In this document: piece by piece, positions 21,620 to 29,263 of the stretch
Position numbering within the stretch: the stretch's first letter is position 1
Layout of the letters: each line of letters begins with the position of its first letter
From: JAFARE01 sp035566535
GTDB taxonomy: Bacteria > Chloroflexota > Dormibacteria > Aeolococcales > Aeolococcaceae
Direction: 5' to 3'
Length of the DNA: 33,010 bases
Assembly: GCA_035566535.1 (NCBI GenBank)
Contig: DATMRA010000152.1
Coordinates: 1-33,010, forward strand
The notes under the pieces: generated by a model
What the model was told of the DNA's origin: nothing
Seen by the model: only the letters and a program-made list of their open reading frames with translations
Database searches by the model: none
Translations under genes and position numbers: made by a program

Positions 21620-24277
21620 TCAGCCGTCCGCCGCAGCAGGCGGTTCTGCAGGATGGTCGCCGCTGGGAGGCGGAGTTGAGACGCCCCCCGTCACGACCTC
21701 ACCCGGCAGCACAACCGGCCGGTTGGCGTCGATGTTCGAGCCGCGGCCCCGGCGGCGACGGCGGCGCCGCCGCCGAGGCCCTCGATCTCCGGGCGCGCCA
21801 TCGGTCGCCGGCTGACCTTCGCCCACTGCACCGCCGGTCTGGGGCGGAGCCGTGGCTGCGGTGCCGGCGGTGATCGGCGGACGGGGCCCGCCTCGGCGCC
21901 CGCGCCGGCGGCGACGCCTGCGACGCCGGCTGGGGTCAGTGGCCGCTTCCTCATCCGTCTCGACCTTGTCGCCCTCGCCGGGAGCGCGCACCGGCCGGCG
22001 GTGACCGGGCGGGCTGACCAGTTCCTGGGCGCTCAGCCAGCCGCCGGTGGAACGCGCCGCCTCGACCAGCTGTCCGTACATCGATTCCTCGCCGCTCCGC
22101 AGGGTGGCGCTGTCGCCGATGCACGCGACCAGACGCTTGGCCCGCGAGATCGCGACATTGAGCCGGTTGGGCACCCGGAGGAAGCCGATGCGTCCCCGTT
22201 CGTTCGAGCGCACGAGGGAGATGACGACGATGTCCTCCTCTCTTCCCTCGAAGGAGTCGACCGTGTCGATCTTCACCGAACGCTTGAAGCGGCGCCGGCC
22301 GAGGGCCTGACGCAACCGCTCCACCTGCTCGGCGTACATCGCGATGACGGCCATCGTCAGGTGGCGAGGGGCACGCTCGTCGAGCAACCGCACCACCTGC
22401 GCGGCGACGCGCACCTCGGCCTCGTTGCGCAGCGCGCCCCCGGGGCCGCGGCGCTCCCGCCCACCGCGCATGCCCTCGGTGTCGACGAAATGCAATGCGA
22501 CAGGGAACGGCTTGCGCGTGATGTAGTCGTACGCCTGCACCTCGAGCGCGTCCTCGAGCTGGCCGTCGTAGGACGCGGCGGACACGTACGAGGCGATGTC
22601 GGGGTGCATGCGGTGCTGGATGGTCAGCAGGCAGCGCGAAGCCTCCGGCAGTCCGCCGTCCCAGCACTGTTCGAACAGGCTGCGGTTGACCAGGTCTTCG
22701 AGCCCGGGGTCGATCTCCACGATGCCGTAGAGCGCGTCGTCCTCGACGGGCGGCAACTGCTTGTGGTCACCGACCAGCGCGAGCCCGCGCCCCAGGCGGA
22801 GTGCGGGCAGCGCCTCGTCGGCGCGGGCCTTGTTGGCCTCGTCGAGGATGACGATGTCGAAATTCATATCGGTGATCGCCGACGTAGCCGCGGTGGCGCA
22901 CGTTGCGAAATAGCAGTTCGCCTCGAGGAGCCGGGGATCGTCCTCGTCGTCGCACCGGAACTGCTCCACAGCCGGGTGGACGCGCTCGGCCCGGGCCACG
23001 CGGACGGCCCGCATCCCAGGAGTCCCGGCCAGGCGCTCCAGTGCGTTGTCGACGGCGAGGTTGGAGTGGGACGTCACCAGAATCCGTTCATCCGGATTAC
23101 GGGCCAACCGCCGCTTAACGGCCTCGACGATGACCGTGGTCTTGCCTGTGCCAGGCGGTCCCTGGATGAACACCGCCTGCCCCGCCGAGAGGTCGCTCAA
23201 CAGCGATACCGCGCGGTTCTGGGGAGGGTTTGCGATCATCCCCTCCGTCAACCAGCCGGCCAATTCCTCCTCGGAATCGTGTTTGGGAGCAATGATAGTG
23301 CTAGGACTGACCAAAAGCTGGGCAAGCAGACCGACGCCGAAGTCGCGGGTGGCGATGGCGGCGAGCACCGATCGTTTCGCCTGGTATAGGGCTTTGTTGA
23401 ACGATGGGGTGATGGTCCCCTCGCTGCCGGCGTGTTCGAAGGTTCGGCAGACGACCTCCACGATGTGACGGCCATGGTCGATGCGTGAGACGCGCCCGAC
23501 GAAGTTGGGCTCGTCTTCCGGCTCAACCAGCACCGCGGCGTCTGGCGTGAGGTTGATCGGCTCGTCAACGGGGATGGAAAACTCGACCTTCCCGACCTCG
23601 GGTTGCTTCCAGTCCGCTTCAGTGAACTCGCGTCCGCAGGACGGGCAGCGCTCATGCGTATCGGGGCGCCACAGAGCGCGGCAGTTGCGACAGCGCCAGT
23701 ACTCGCGGGCGCCGACGAAGTGTGTCCGCTGCGTCTGCGCGCGCTGCTTCTCGGCTCGCTCCAGGCTCTCGACGAGCTTCAACGTCGCGTAGAGCGTTTC
23801 CGACTTGGCAGCCTTCTGTGTCGCCTCGCGCCAGTCGAGGAGCCGGAAGGTGTCGCTCGACACACCGTTTGCCGCGGTGACCACCGGCTCCTTCGTGGTG
23901 ATTGTCAGCAGCTTGGCTCCGTCAGGGTTGTTGCTCGTCGGCCGGATGGAGACGACGCGAAGACCGAGGTGGTCGCGCGCGCCATCAGGGCCCGGCTGCG
24001 GCACGCATTGCAGAGTGAGGTCGGGCAGGTCCAGCTTCAGCTGGAGCGGCTCCTCATCGATGAACGAGACGCTCACATGGCCGACCTCGCTGACGCGTTC
24101 GGCAAACACCGTACGCGGGTCAGCGCCTGGGTGCGAACCATTGGCCCACGCTTCCAGGACGGCCATTGCGTCGCCGTCGTCGGGCACGATCAGGTGCAAA
24201 CGATCGAGAGCGAGGTCAGGGGCTATCAGCGGACGATCAACCTCGACAGCCGGACAGTTGAGTGCCGGCGCATACAC
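21620..24277 (-). CDS. UPF1/SMUBP2-like superfamily 1 helicase with zinc ribbon and arginine-rich tails
   Basis: About 885 residues from GTG 24277. A zinc ribbon (CRNC ... CPSC, residues about 196-214) is followed by helicase motif I GPPGTGKTT (about 373-381), motif II DEANKA, GDHKQLPP, QHRMHPDI, DTVDSFEGREEDIVVISLVRSN and RLNVAISRAKR. These are the full SF1B/UPF1-like set, implying 5'-3' translocation on RNA or DNA. The tail (after about residue 770) has two runs of nine to ten arginines, each followed by a Gly-Arg stretch and separated by a Pro/Ala/Gly linker, like RNA-binding tails. The frame stays open to 25060, but 24278-25060 is antisense to other genes. The promoter lies at 24369-24397. 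Confidence 0.9.
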   Translation of the reverse strand: MYAPALNCPAVEVDRPLIAPDLALDRLHLIVPDDGDAMAVLEAWANGSHPGADPRTVFAERVSEVGHVSVSFIDEEPLQLKLDLPDLTLQCVPQPGPDGARDHLGLRVVSIRPTSNNPDGAKLLTITTKEPVVTAANGVSSDTFRLLDWREATQKAAKSETLYATLKLVESLERAEKQRAQTQRTHFVGAREYWRCRNCRALWRPDTHERCPSCGREFTEADWKQPEVGKVEFSIPVDEPINLTPDAAVLVEPEDEPNFVGRVSRIDHGRHIVEVVCRTFEHAGSEGTITPSFNKALYQAKRSVLAAIATRDFGVGLLAQLLVSPSTIIAPKHDSEEELAGWLTEGMIANPPQNRAVSLLSDLSAGQAVFIQGPPGTGKTTVIVEAVKRRLARNPDERILVTSHSNLAVDNALERLAGTPGMRAVRVARAERVHPAVEQFRCDDEDDPRLLEANCYFATCATAATSAITDMNFDIVILDEANKARADEALPALRLGRGLALVGDHKQLPPVEDDALYGIVEIDPGLEDLVNRSLFEQCWDGGLPEASRCLLTIQHRMHPDIASYVSAASYDGQLEDALEVQAYDYITRKPFPVALHFVDTEGMRGGRERRGPGGALRNEAEVRVAAQVVRLLDERAPRHLTMAVIAMYAEQVERLRQALGRRRFKRSVKIDTVDSFEGREEDIVVISLVRSNERGRIGFLRVPNRLNVAISRAKRLVACIGDSATLRSGEESMYGQLVEAARSTGGWLSAQELVSPPGHRRPVRAPGEGDKVETDEEAATDPSRRRRRRRRRGRRGGPRPPITAGTAATAPPQTGGAVGEGQPATDGAPGDRGPRRRRRRRRRGRGSNIDANRPVVLPGEVVTGGVSTPPPSGDHPAEPPAAADG

Positions 24278-24368
24278 CGATTCGGGATGGATTCGGGCGG
24301 TGCTTCTTGCGCGCGGGGCGGCATTTGCCGTCGACCGCGGCGACGCCCGAAGGCTCCCGCGTCTCTCC

Positions 24369-24397
24369 ACTATAGAGCAATCCGCCGGTCGCCGCAA
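24369..24397 (-). promoter_or_regulatory. Putative sigma-70-type promoter of the helicase operon
   Basis: Minus strand: TTGCGG (24397-24392), 17 bp, TATAGT (24374-24369). It is the only region here with both hexamers at good spacing. Transcription would start near 24362, leaving a leader of about 85 nt before GTG 24277, and rules out GTG 24370 as the start. Confidence 0.5.
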
Positions 24398-24439
24398 AGC
24401 CCGCCTGTTCCAACAAGGCAACGGATTGTCGAGGACGAC

Positions 24440-24445
24440 TACGAT
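24440..24445 (+). promoter_or_regulatory. Putative -10 element for leaderless small CxC/CxxC gene
   Basis: TACGAT is followed by 7 nt and GTG 24453. This also helps to choose the start codon. Confidence 0.42.
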
Positions 24446-24452
24446 CTCTGTT

Positions 24453-24899
24453 GTGGGCGATGACATAGGCGGAGTGGATCTGAGTCCGGTCCACGCAGCA
24501 CTCGACCAGCTCAAGGCACAGCTGTGTCGCTGCCAGCACCAGGGCACATGCCTCGCATGCCGCGGGTTCGAGGTGATCCGGCAGCAGGTCCAGGTGGTGG
24601 TCGCCGCCGCGTCGCAGCCGGTGCTGATGCAGGTCGCCCAGGAGGTTGCCGTCAAGGACCTCATGACCCAGCTCGGAGGCCTGCAGGAGAAGCTGGCGGA
24701 GGATCCGCAGCTGCAGGAGTTGATGGCGCGACTGTTCGAGCGCGTGCAGGACGACCTGGGCGGAGCGGAGAACGTGCAGCGAATGTTCGGCAGCATGTTC
24801 GGCGGCGAGGACCAGTCCTCGTCCCCTGAGGATCGGGAGATCCCTCCCGACGACAGACCCTCCAAGCCGCGTCCCGAGCCGGATCGCCCGGGGTCGTGA
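24453..24899 (+). CDS. Small hypothetical protein with a CxC-x4-CxxC cluster
   Basis: The product has 148 residues from GTG 24453. Cysteines C27, C29, C34 and C37 in LCRCQHQGTCLACRGFEV form a compact probable zinc site. Residues about 40-105 are predicted helical with heptad-like spacing (VAVKDLMTQLGGLQEKLAEDPQLQELMARLFERVQDD, in consecutive stretches). The tail is proline- and charge-rich. I recognise no family. GTG 24474 is an alternative start. It ends 19 bp before the CitE-like lyase and is probably co-transcribed with it. It is divergent from the helicase, with a 175-bp spacer holding both promoters. Confidence 0.65.
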   Translation: MGDDIGGVDLSPVHAALDQLKAQLCRCQHQGTCLACRGFEVIRQQVQVVVAAASQPVLMQVAQEVAVKDLMTQLGGLQEKLAEDPQLQELMARLFERVQDDLGGAENVQRMFGSMFGGEDQSSSPEDREIPPDDRPSKPRPEPDRPGS

Positions 24900-24918
24900 G
24901 CCCGCTCTAGGAGCAAGA

Positions 24919-25863
24919 ATGCCAGCACGTCTCCGCCGGTCGGTTCTTGCCGTTCCCGGCAGTAACCCGCGCATGATGGAAAAGGCCGCGAGCAGCGCCG
25001 CCGACGAGGTGTTCCTTGACCTCGAGGACGCCTGCGCGCCACTGGAGAAGCCGGCTGCACGCGCCAAGGTGGTCGAGGCGTTGCGGACGCACGACTGGCA
25101 CGGCAAGACGCGCGTGGTACGGATCAACCAGGTGACCAGCCAGTTCGCCTTCGATGACCTCGGCGAAGTGGTCGGCGGGGCCGGCGACCTCCTCGACTGC
25201 ATCATGGTCCCCAAGGTGCGCAACGCCGGCGATGTCGCGTTCGTCGACCGGGCCCTGCTGCAACTGGAGACGACGCACGGGCTGCCGGTCGGGCGCATTG
25301 GCATCGAGGCCCAGATCGAGGACGCGGAAGGCCTCATGCGCGCGGACGAGATCGCTTTCGCCAGCGAGCGCCTGGAAACGCTGACGTATGGTCCGGCAGA
25401 CTTCTCCGCGGCCATGCAGTTCCCGTCGCTCACCGTCGCGAACAACTACGACTATCCCGGTGACATCTTTCATTACGTCCTGTTCAAGCTGGCCGTGGCC
25501 GCCCGCGCCGCCGGAATCCAGGTGATCGACGGCCCTTACCTGCTGATTCGCGACCTGGATGGCTTTCGCGCCGCGGCGTCACGCGCGGCCGCCCTCGGGT
25601 ACGACGGCAAGTGGGTGTTGCACCCCGGGCAGATCGAGCCCGCCAACGAGGTGTTCACGCCTTCCCAGGCCGACTTCGACAAGGCCGCCCGCATCCTGGA
25701 GGCGTACAAGCACGCCACCGAGGTGGAGCGCAAAGGTGCGGTGATGCTCGGTGACGAGATGATCGACGAGGCTTCGCGCAAGATGGCGCAGCAGTTCTAT
25801 ACGCGCGGCGTGGCGGCGGGGTTGTCCCGCTCGCCGCAAACGGAAGAGTCAGCAGCAAGCTGA
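24919..25863 (+). CDS. HpcH/HpaI-family CoA ester lyase (CitE-like)
   Basis: A 314-residue TIM-barrel Mg-dependent enzyme of the malyl-CoA/citramalyl-CoA lyase type. Typical segments are RSVLAVPGSNPRMMEKA, EVFLDLEDACAP (acidic metal/CoA site), MVPKVRN, IGIEAQIEDAEGL (metal-binding glutamate) and YGPADFSAAM, followed by DGKWVLHPGQIEPANE. Closest in style are malyl-CoA and beta-methylmalyl-CoA lyases or thioesterases. The ATG has an AGGAG Shine-Dalgarno 6 nt upstream. An acyl-CoA dehydrogenase (29264) and a MaoC hydratase (31859) lie further along, enzymes that often cluster with such lyases in C4/C5 dicarboxylic acyl-CoA metabolism. The exact substrate is not determinable. Confidence 0.9.
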   Translation: MPARLRRSVLAVPGSNPRMMEKAASSAADEVFLDLEDACAPLEKPAARAKVVEALRTHDWHGKTRVVRINQVTSQFAFDDLGEVVGGAGDLLDCIMVPKVRNAGDVAFVDRALLQLETTHGLPVGRIGIEAQIEDAEGLMRADEIAFASERLETLTYGPADFSAAMQFPSLTVANNYDYPGDIFHYVLFKLAVAARAAGIQVIDGPYLLIRDLDGFRAAASRAAALGYDGKWVLHPGQIEPANEVFTPSQADFDKAARILEAYKHATEVERKGAVMLGDEMIDEASRKMAQQFYTRGVAAGLSRSPQTEESAAS

Positions 25864-25873
25864 GCTCCGCAGG

Positions 25874-26374
25874 TCAGCGGGCTTCAGCCTCCTCCTCTGC
25901 GGCCTCCACGGCCGCGCGGAACTGCTCGTGGTGACGCTCGGTGTGCCGCAGAGTCGCCTCGAACACAGCGCGCAGCGTCCAATTGTCGCCCATGACGACA
26001 TTGGTCGACGGCTGATCGAGCTCCGAGTCGGCGATCGAGCGGATCAGGGTGGCCAGCTCGGCGCACGAGGAGGCCAGGTACCCGATGACCTCCTCGGGAT
26101 CCGGCAGGGGGAACTGCAGCGCGTGCTCCGCATTCTGGGCGGCCAGCGATTGCGGGGTGATGTCGGTCATTCGCCGCGTTGCCCGGATCGACAAGCCCCA
26201 CTCCAGAGCGTTGTCGTAGCCGGCGCCGATGTGATGAGCGAGCGTCGCGGCCGTACGGCGGTCGCCGTCGCTCACGGGGTGCCGCCATCCGACGGCTGGA
26301 GCGGCACGAACCGATTCGATCACTGCGGCGTTCGCCGTCTCGAGGTTGACCGCGATGGCCTCCTGCTCGGGCAT
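25874..26374 (-). CDS. DinB-superfamily protein
   Basis: The protein has 166 residues from ATG 26374. Potential metal ligands are the histidines in LAHHIGAGYDN (about residue 49) and HTERHHEQF (about residues 143-151), matching the DinB/YfiT fold. The sequence differs greatly from the DinB-like gene at 1402. TAGAGT at 26382-26387 is exactly 7 nt before the start and overlaps the stop codon of the methyltransferase upstream, so it may have its own leaderless promoter as well as read-through. It is convergent with the CoA lyase, with a 10-bp gap. The function is unknown. Confidence 0.82.
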   Translation of the reverse strand: MPEQEAIAVNLETANAAVIESVRAAPAVGWRHPVSDGDRRTAATLAHHIGAGYDNALEWGLSIRATRRMTDITPQSLAAQNAEHALQFPLPDPEEVIGYLASSCAELATLIRSIADSELDQPSTNVVMGDNWTLRAVFEATLRHTERHHEQFRAAVEAAEEEAEAR

Positions 26375-26381
26375 GGGCCGG

Positions 26382-26387
26382 ACTCTA
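26382..26387 (-). promoter_or_regulatory. Putative -10 element for leaderless DinB-like gene
   Basis: On the minus strand TAGAGT is followed by 7 nt and ATG 26374. It overlaps the stop codon of the methyltransferase gene. Confidence 0.42.
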
Positions 26388-27140
26388 ACGTCCGGGGCGG
26401 CGCGGCTCCAGAGGATCGACCCCGCTCGCGACCATCTCGGCACAACGCGCCTGCGCCATGGCCACGGCGCGCGAATCGATGTCGGCGCCGACGAAGTCGC
26501 AGCCGTGGCGCAGCGCGGCTATCGCCGACGACCCGCTGCCGGTGAAGGGATCACACACGACGTATCCGGGTTCGGCGCTGGCCGCGAGCATTCGTTCGAA
26601 GAGCTCCACCGGCTTCTGGGTGGGGTATGCGCCCTTGCGCAGGCGCGGGACAGCCCAGACGTCGTGCAGGTCCCGGCGCGCGATTTTGCGCCGGCCCTTG
26701 CTGGCAAACACGATCTGCTCATGGCGACGGCGGAAGTAATGGCCCATGCCGAGGTGCACCTTGTCCCACACGATCACGCACTTGACGTCGAAGAACTCGC
26801 GCACCAACGCGCCCAGCGAGAGCAGCGAGAAGCTGTCAAACATGATGTAGATGTGGCGGTCATCGCGCAACACGCGACGGCATTCGCTGAGGAAGCTGCG
26901 ATACGTGTCGGGGTCATCCGAGAACTCCGTGAACCAGCGCGCGTTGCCGGGGCTGCCGTAGTGGCCGACGATGCGTCCGTGGCCGAAGCGCATGTGCTGG
27001 TTCATGCCCGAGTACGCGGGATCCGTGACGATGATGTCGACCGACTCGTCGGGCAGACCTTCGAGGAAACGGATGCAGTCGACGGCGTGGATGTCGAACG
27101 CCGGCGCAGCAGTCGTGCTGGCGGCTGCCGACTGCGTCAT
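26385..27140 (-). CDS. Solitary DNA methyltransferase 1 (N6-adenine/N4-cytosine, beta class)
   Basis: The protein has 251 residues. The catalytic motif IV is VTDPAYSG (a D-P-A-Y variant of DPPY) near residue 39, and the SAM-binding motif follows at the C-terminal end (CDPFTGSGSSAIAAL, about 197-211). Motif IV before motif I defines the beta class. YPTQKPVELFERML is the usual conserved linker. No restriction endonuclease or specificity subunit is adjacent, so it is solitary within this window. The recognition sequence is unknown. A TACAGT hexamer at 27176-27181 could drive it from a leader of about 30 nt. Confidence 0.92.
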   Translation of the reverse strand: MTQSAAASTTAAPAFDIHAVDCIRFLEGLPDESVDIIVTDPAYSGMNQHMRFGHGRIVGHYGSPGNARWFTEFSDDPDTYRSFLSECRRVLRDDRHIYIMFDSFSLLSLGALVREFFDVKCVIVWDKVHLGMGHYFRRRHEQIVFASKGRRKIARRDLHDVWAVPRLRKGAYPTQKPVELFERMLAASAEPGYVVCDPFTGSGSSAIAALRHGCDFVGADIDSRAVAMAQARCAEMVASGVDPLEPRRPGR

Positions 27141-27200
27141 GGTGCGGGGCGGCGGGCGCTCATCGCGTGTGCCCGCACTGTAGCAGGGCTTTGCCGAACG

Positions 27201-28421
27201 CTAGAGGTCGCCCGGGAGGTTCGCGCCGAATATCGTCTTGTCGGCGGACGCGAGCGCAAGAGTCGTCAGCGTCCCGGTATCCGGTTGCAGGACGCCGAGT
27301 GTGTTGGTGTCGACCCCAACAAGCAGGTGTCCCGCGTCGATCCACCCCAGGAGCGCGTAACGACGGCCGAGGTCATGCGTCGACCCATTCTTGTTCAGCA
27401 GCGTGACCGCTGCGTTGGAGCTCCCGACGCACGCCATCCGGGAAGCGTCGACCGACAGCAGGCAGCCGGTGAGAGGGATCGACGCCGAGCAACAAACCGT
27501 GGAATTGAGCGAGAGGTATGCATGCTCACTGCCACTCCAGTCCACCGACATCATCGCGTCGGTGTGGCCGCCATTGTTGTAATCGCCCTGGTTCTCCTCG
27601 CACGCCGTGCCCACAGCCGTGGGGCCACCTTGGAGCGAGTAGTAGTCGCCGCCGCCCGGCTGCGTGGCGGGTGTCTCGCAGACGATCGCTCGACGCGAGC
27701 CGGAGACTGCATCGACCACGTGATACGAGCAGGGGCGGGCGACGCCGCCGGCCTGGGGACCGTTGTACCCGTAGTTGCCACCGCAGTTGCCGGCCGCGTC
27801 GACGATTGAGTCGCCGTGCCACCCCACGGGCCACCGGAAGGCGTCGTTGCTCGTGTTCCTGAAGAGATCGACATGGTTTGTTGCGCCGCTCAGATCCTCG
27901 ACATAGCCGTGACCCGTGTCTTTGGTTGCGTCGACCGCTTCGTTGATCGCCACGACCGCAATTCGCTGGTCGTCCGGCTTCACCGCAAACGCCAGCTCCG
28001 CTGACGCTCCATCCGGAATCGTCCGGACCCGTGCCGTCGTGCCGTCGGGAGCGAGAGAGTAGATGTCCGTGTCCCCGCTGCGGTAGTAAACCTTGGTCGA
28101 CGAGGCACTGACCAGCGGCAGGTCCACCGACTGATTCGACTTGATCAGCGGAAGGTTCCCGGCGGCTTGCGCCACCACCCTGCCGTTGACGTCGACCAGG
28201 AGCACTGCGTATGTGGTGCCGGTGCGCCCGGAGTTCGTGACGACAACTCCGAAGGGGCCGCGGGGCACGGGTCTGGGTGTCGCCGTCGGCTGCGCTGTGG
28301 CCGATGCCCTCGCAGTGGGCGTGCGTCCCGGCGTGCCGGTCGACACGGGTGCCGCAGCACAACTCCCGAGCACTGCCCCGGTCACGATGGTGGCCGCCCC
28401 AGCTGCTATTCGGTGAATCAC
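27201..28421 (-). CDS. Putative lipoprotein with beta-propeller-like repeats
   Basis: The product has 406 residues from GTG 28421. The signal sequence IAAGAATIVTGAVLGSC ends in an L-G-S-C lipobox at about residue 21. A Thr/Pro/Ala-rich linker (residues 25-52) follows, then an extracellular domain with repeated strands (TYAVLLVDVNGRVVAQ, VYYRSGDTDIYSLAPDG, QRIAVVAINEA, YALLGWIDAGHLLVGVD) resembling WD40/TolB-like propellers. Several extra cysteines (CGGNYGYNG, CSYHVV, CCSASIPLTGC) could form disulfides. No catalytic motif is apparent. It is divergent from the SAM methyltransferase gene. Confidence 0.75.
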   Translation of the reverse strand: MIHRIAAGAATIVTGAVLGSCAAAPVSTGTPGRTPTARASATAQPTATPRPVPRGPFGVVVTNSGRTGTTYAVLLVDVNGRVVAQAAGNLPLIKSNQSVDLPLVSASSTKVYYRSGDTDIYSLAPDGTTARVRTIPDGASAELAFAVKPDDQRIAVVAINEAVDATKDTGHGYVEDLSGATNHVDLFRNTSNDAFRWPVGWHGDSIVDAAGNCGGNYGYNGPQAGGVARPCSYHVVDAVSGSRRAIVCETPATQPGGGDYYSLQGGPTAVGTACEENQGDYNNGGHTDAMMSVDWSGSEHAYLSLNSTVCCSASIPLTGCLLSVDASRMACVGSSNAAVTLLNKNGSTHDLGRRYALLGWIDAGHLLVGVDTNTLGVLQPDTGTLTTLALASADKTIFGANLPGDL

Positions 28422-28501
28422 TGCGCAACCCCCGCGAGTTATCTGTGCGCATACAACGCACCCTTCGAAGCGGGGTTACGCCAAGCCACGATCGGCGCTC
28501 T

Positions 28502-28507
28502 TACACT
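28502..28507 (+). promoter_or_regulatory. Putative -10 element for leaderless SAM methyltransferase gene
   Basis: TACACT is followed by 7 nt and GTG 28515. No Shine-Dalgarno is present. Confidence 0.42.
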
Positions 28508-28514
28508 GGTGCGC

Positions 28515-29240
28515 GTGGCCGCGGGCTTTCAACGGCAGCAGCGGTTTCGTGACGCATATCACCGGCGCGCCGGTGACTGGGTCGACAGCGTCAGCCGCTA
28601 CCGTTCCATCCTCGGCGCCTATGGCGGTCGGGAGACTCGTGTCCTAGACCTCGGCTGCGGACATCGGGGGCTGGACGGCGACGACACCGACTGCGTCCAG
28701 GGCGCCGCGGTGGTCGGTGTCGAGCCGGACATCGACGCGCTGCGCGCGAACCACGTCCTGAGCCACCGCGTCCGAGCTGCCGGCGAGAGCCTCCCGTTCG
28801 GTGACGGGTCGTTCGACCTGGTGGCGTCCGCCTGGGTGCTCGAACATCTCGACAACCCCGGGCTCGTCTTTTCAGAGATCGCCCGCGTGCTGCGCCCGCG
28901 CGGGAGGTTCGTGTTCCTCACGCCGAACACGTGGAACTACAACGCATGGATGATCCGAGCGGTCCCGAACCGCCTGCATCAGCCCTTCACGCGTCGCCTG
29001 TACGGGCGCGGTCAGGGCGACACCTACCCGGTCCGGTACCGGGCCAACAGCGCACGGACTCTGCGGCGGCTCACCGCCGCCGCCGGCTTCAGTGCCGTGC
29101 ACCTCGACTACAACCCGGACCCCTCATACATCGCGTTCAACCAGCCTTTGTTCGAGGTTGCGGTCGCGCTGGAGCGGATCATGGACATCCCCGCGCTGCA
29201 ACGCTGCCGCGTGCACATCATCGGCACGGCGGTGCGTTGA
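28515..29240 (+). CDS. Class I SAM-dependent methyltransferase
   Basis: The protein has 241 residues from GTG 28515. Motif I VLDLGCGHRG (about residue 41), GVEPDIDAL, and SLPFGDGSFDLVASAWVLEHLDNP place it in the Methyltransf_11/UbiE-like group acting on small molecules or lipids. RVLRPRGRFVFLTPN is motif III. The C-terminal part (IAFNQPLFEVAVALERIM) is hydrophobic and could contact a lipid-like acceptor. The open frame extends upstream to 28167 but overlaps the lipoprotein gene antisense. GTG 28509 is an alternative. It is followed after 23 bp by the acyl-CoA dehydrogenase. Confidence 0.87.
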   Translation: MAAGFQRQQRFRDAYHRRAGDWVDSVSRYRSILGAYGGRETRVLDLGCGHRGLDGDDTDCVQGAAVVGVEPDIDALRANHVLSHRVRAAGESLPFGDGSFDLVASAWVLEHLDNPGLVFSEIARVLRPRGRFVFLTPNTWNYNAWMIRAVPNRLHQPFTRRLYGRGQGDTYPVRYRANSARTLRRLTAAAGFSAVHLDYNPDPSYIAFNQPLFEVAVALERIMDIPALQRCRVHIIGTAVR

Positions 29241-29250
29241 AGCCCGCGAG

Positions 29251-29256
29251 TAGACT
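29251..29256 (+). promoter_or_regulatory. Putative -10 element for leaderless acyl-CoA dehydrogenase gene
   Basis: TAGACT is followed by 7 nt and GTG 29264. It lies in the 23-bp gap after the methyltransferase stop. Confidence 0.42.
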
Positions 29257-29263
29257 CTCCAGC

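Noticed and set aside
21730..21950. GC-rich CGG/CGC tandem-like tracts as DNA repeats
   Set aside because: They are simply arginine codons of the helicase tail in a continuous reading frame.
24368..24370. GTG 24370 as helicase start
   Set aside because: It overlaps the TATAGT -10 hexamer, so it would not be in the transcript.
24278..25060. N-terminal extension of the helicase frame (up to 261 more residues)
   Set aside because: It is antisense to the small cysteine-cluster gene and CoA lyase, contains low-complexity Arg/Ser/Cys sequence, and would start upstream of the visible promoter.
26346..27809. Long plus-strand open frame (487 codons) opposite methyltransferase 1 and the lipoprotein
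   Set aside because: It covers parts of three real minus-strand genes and shows no domain. It is a GC-bias artefact.
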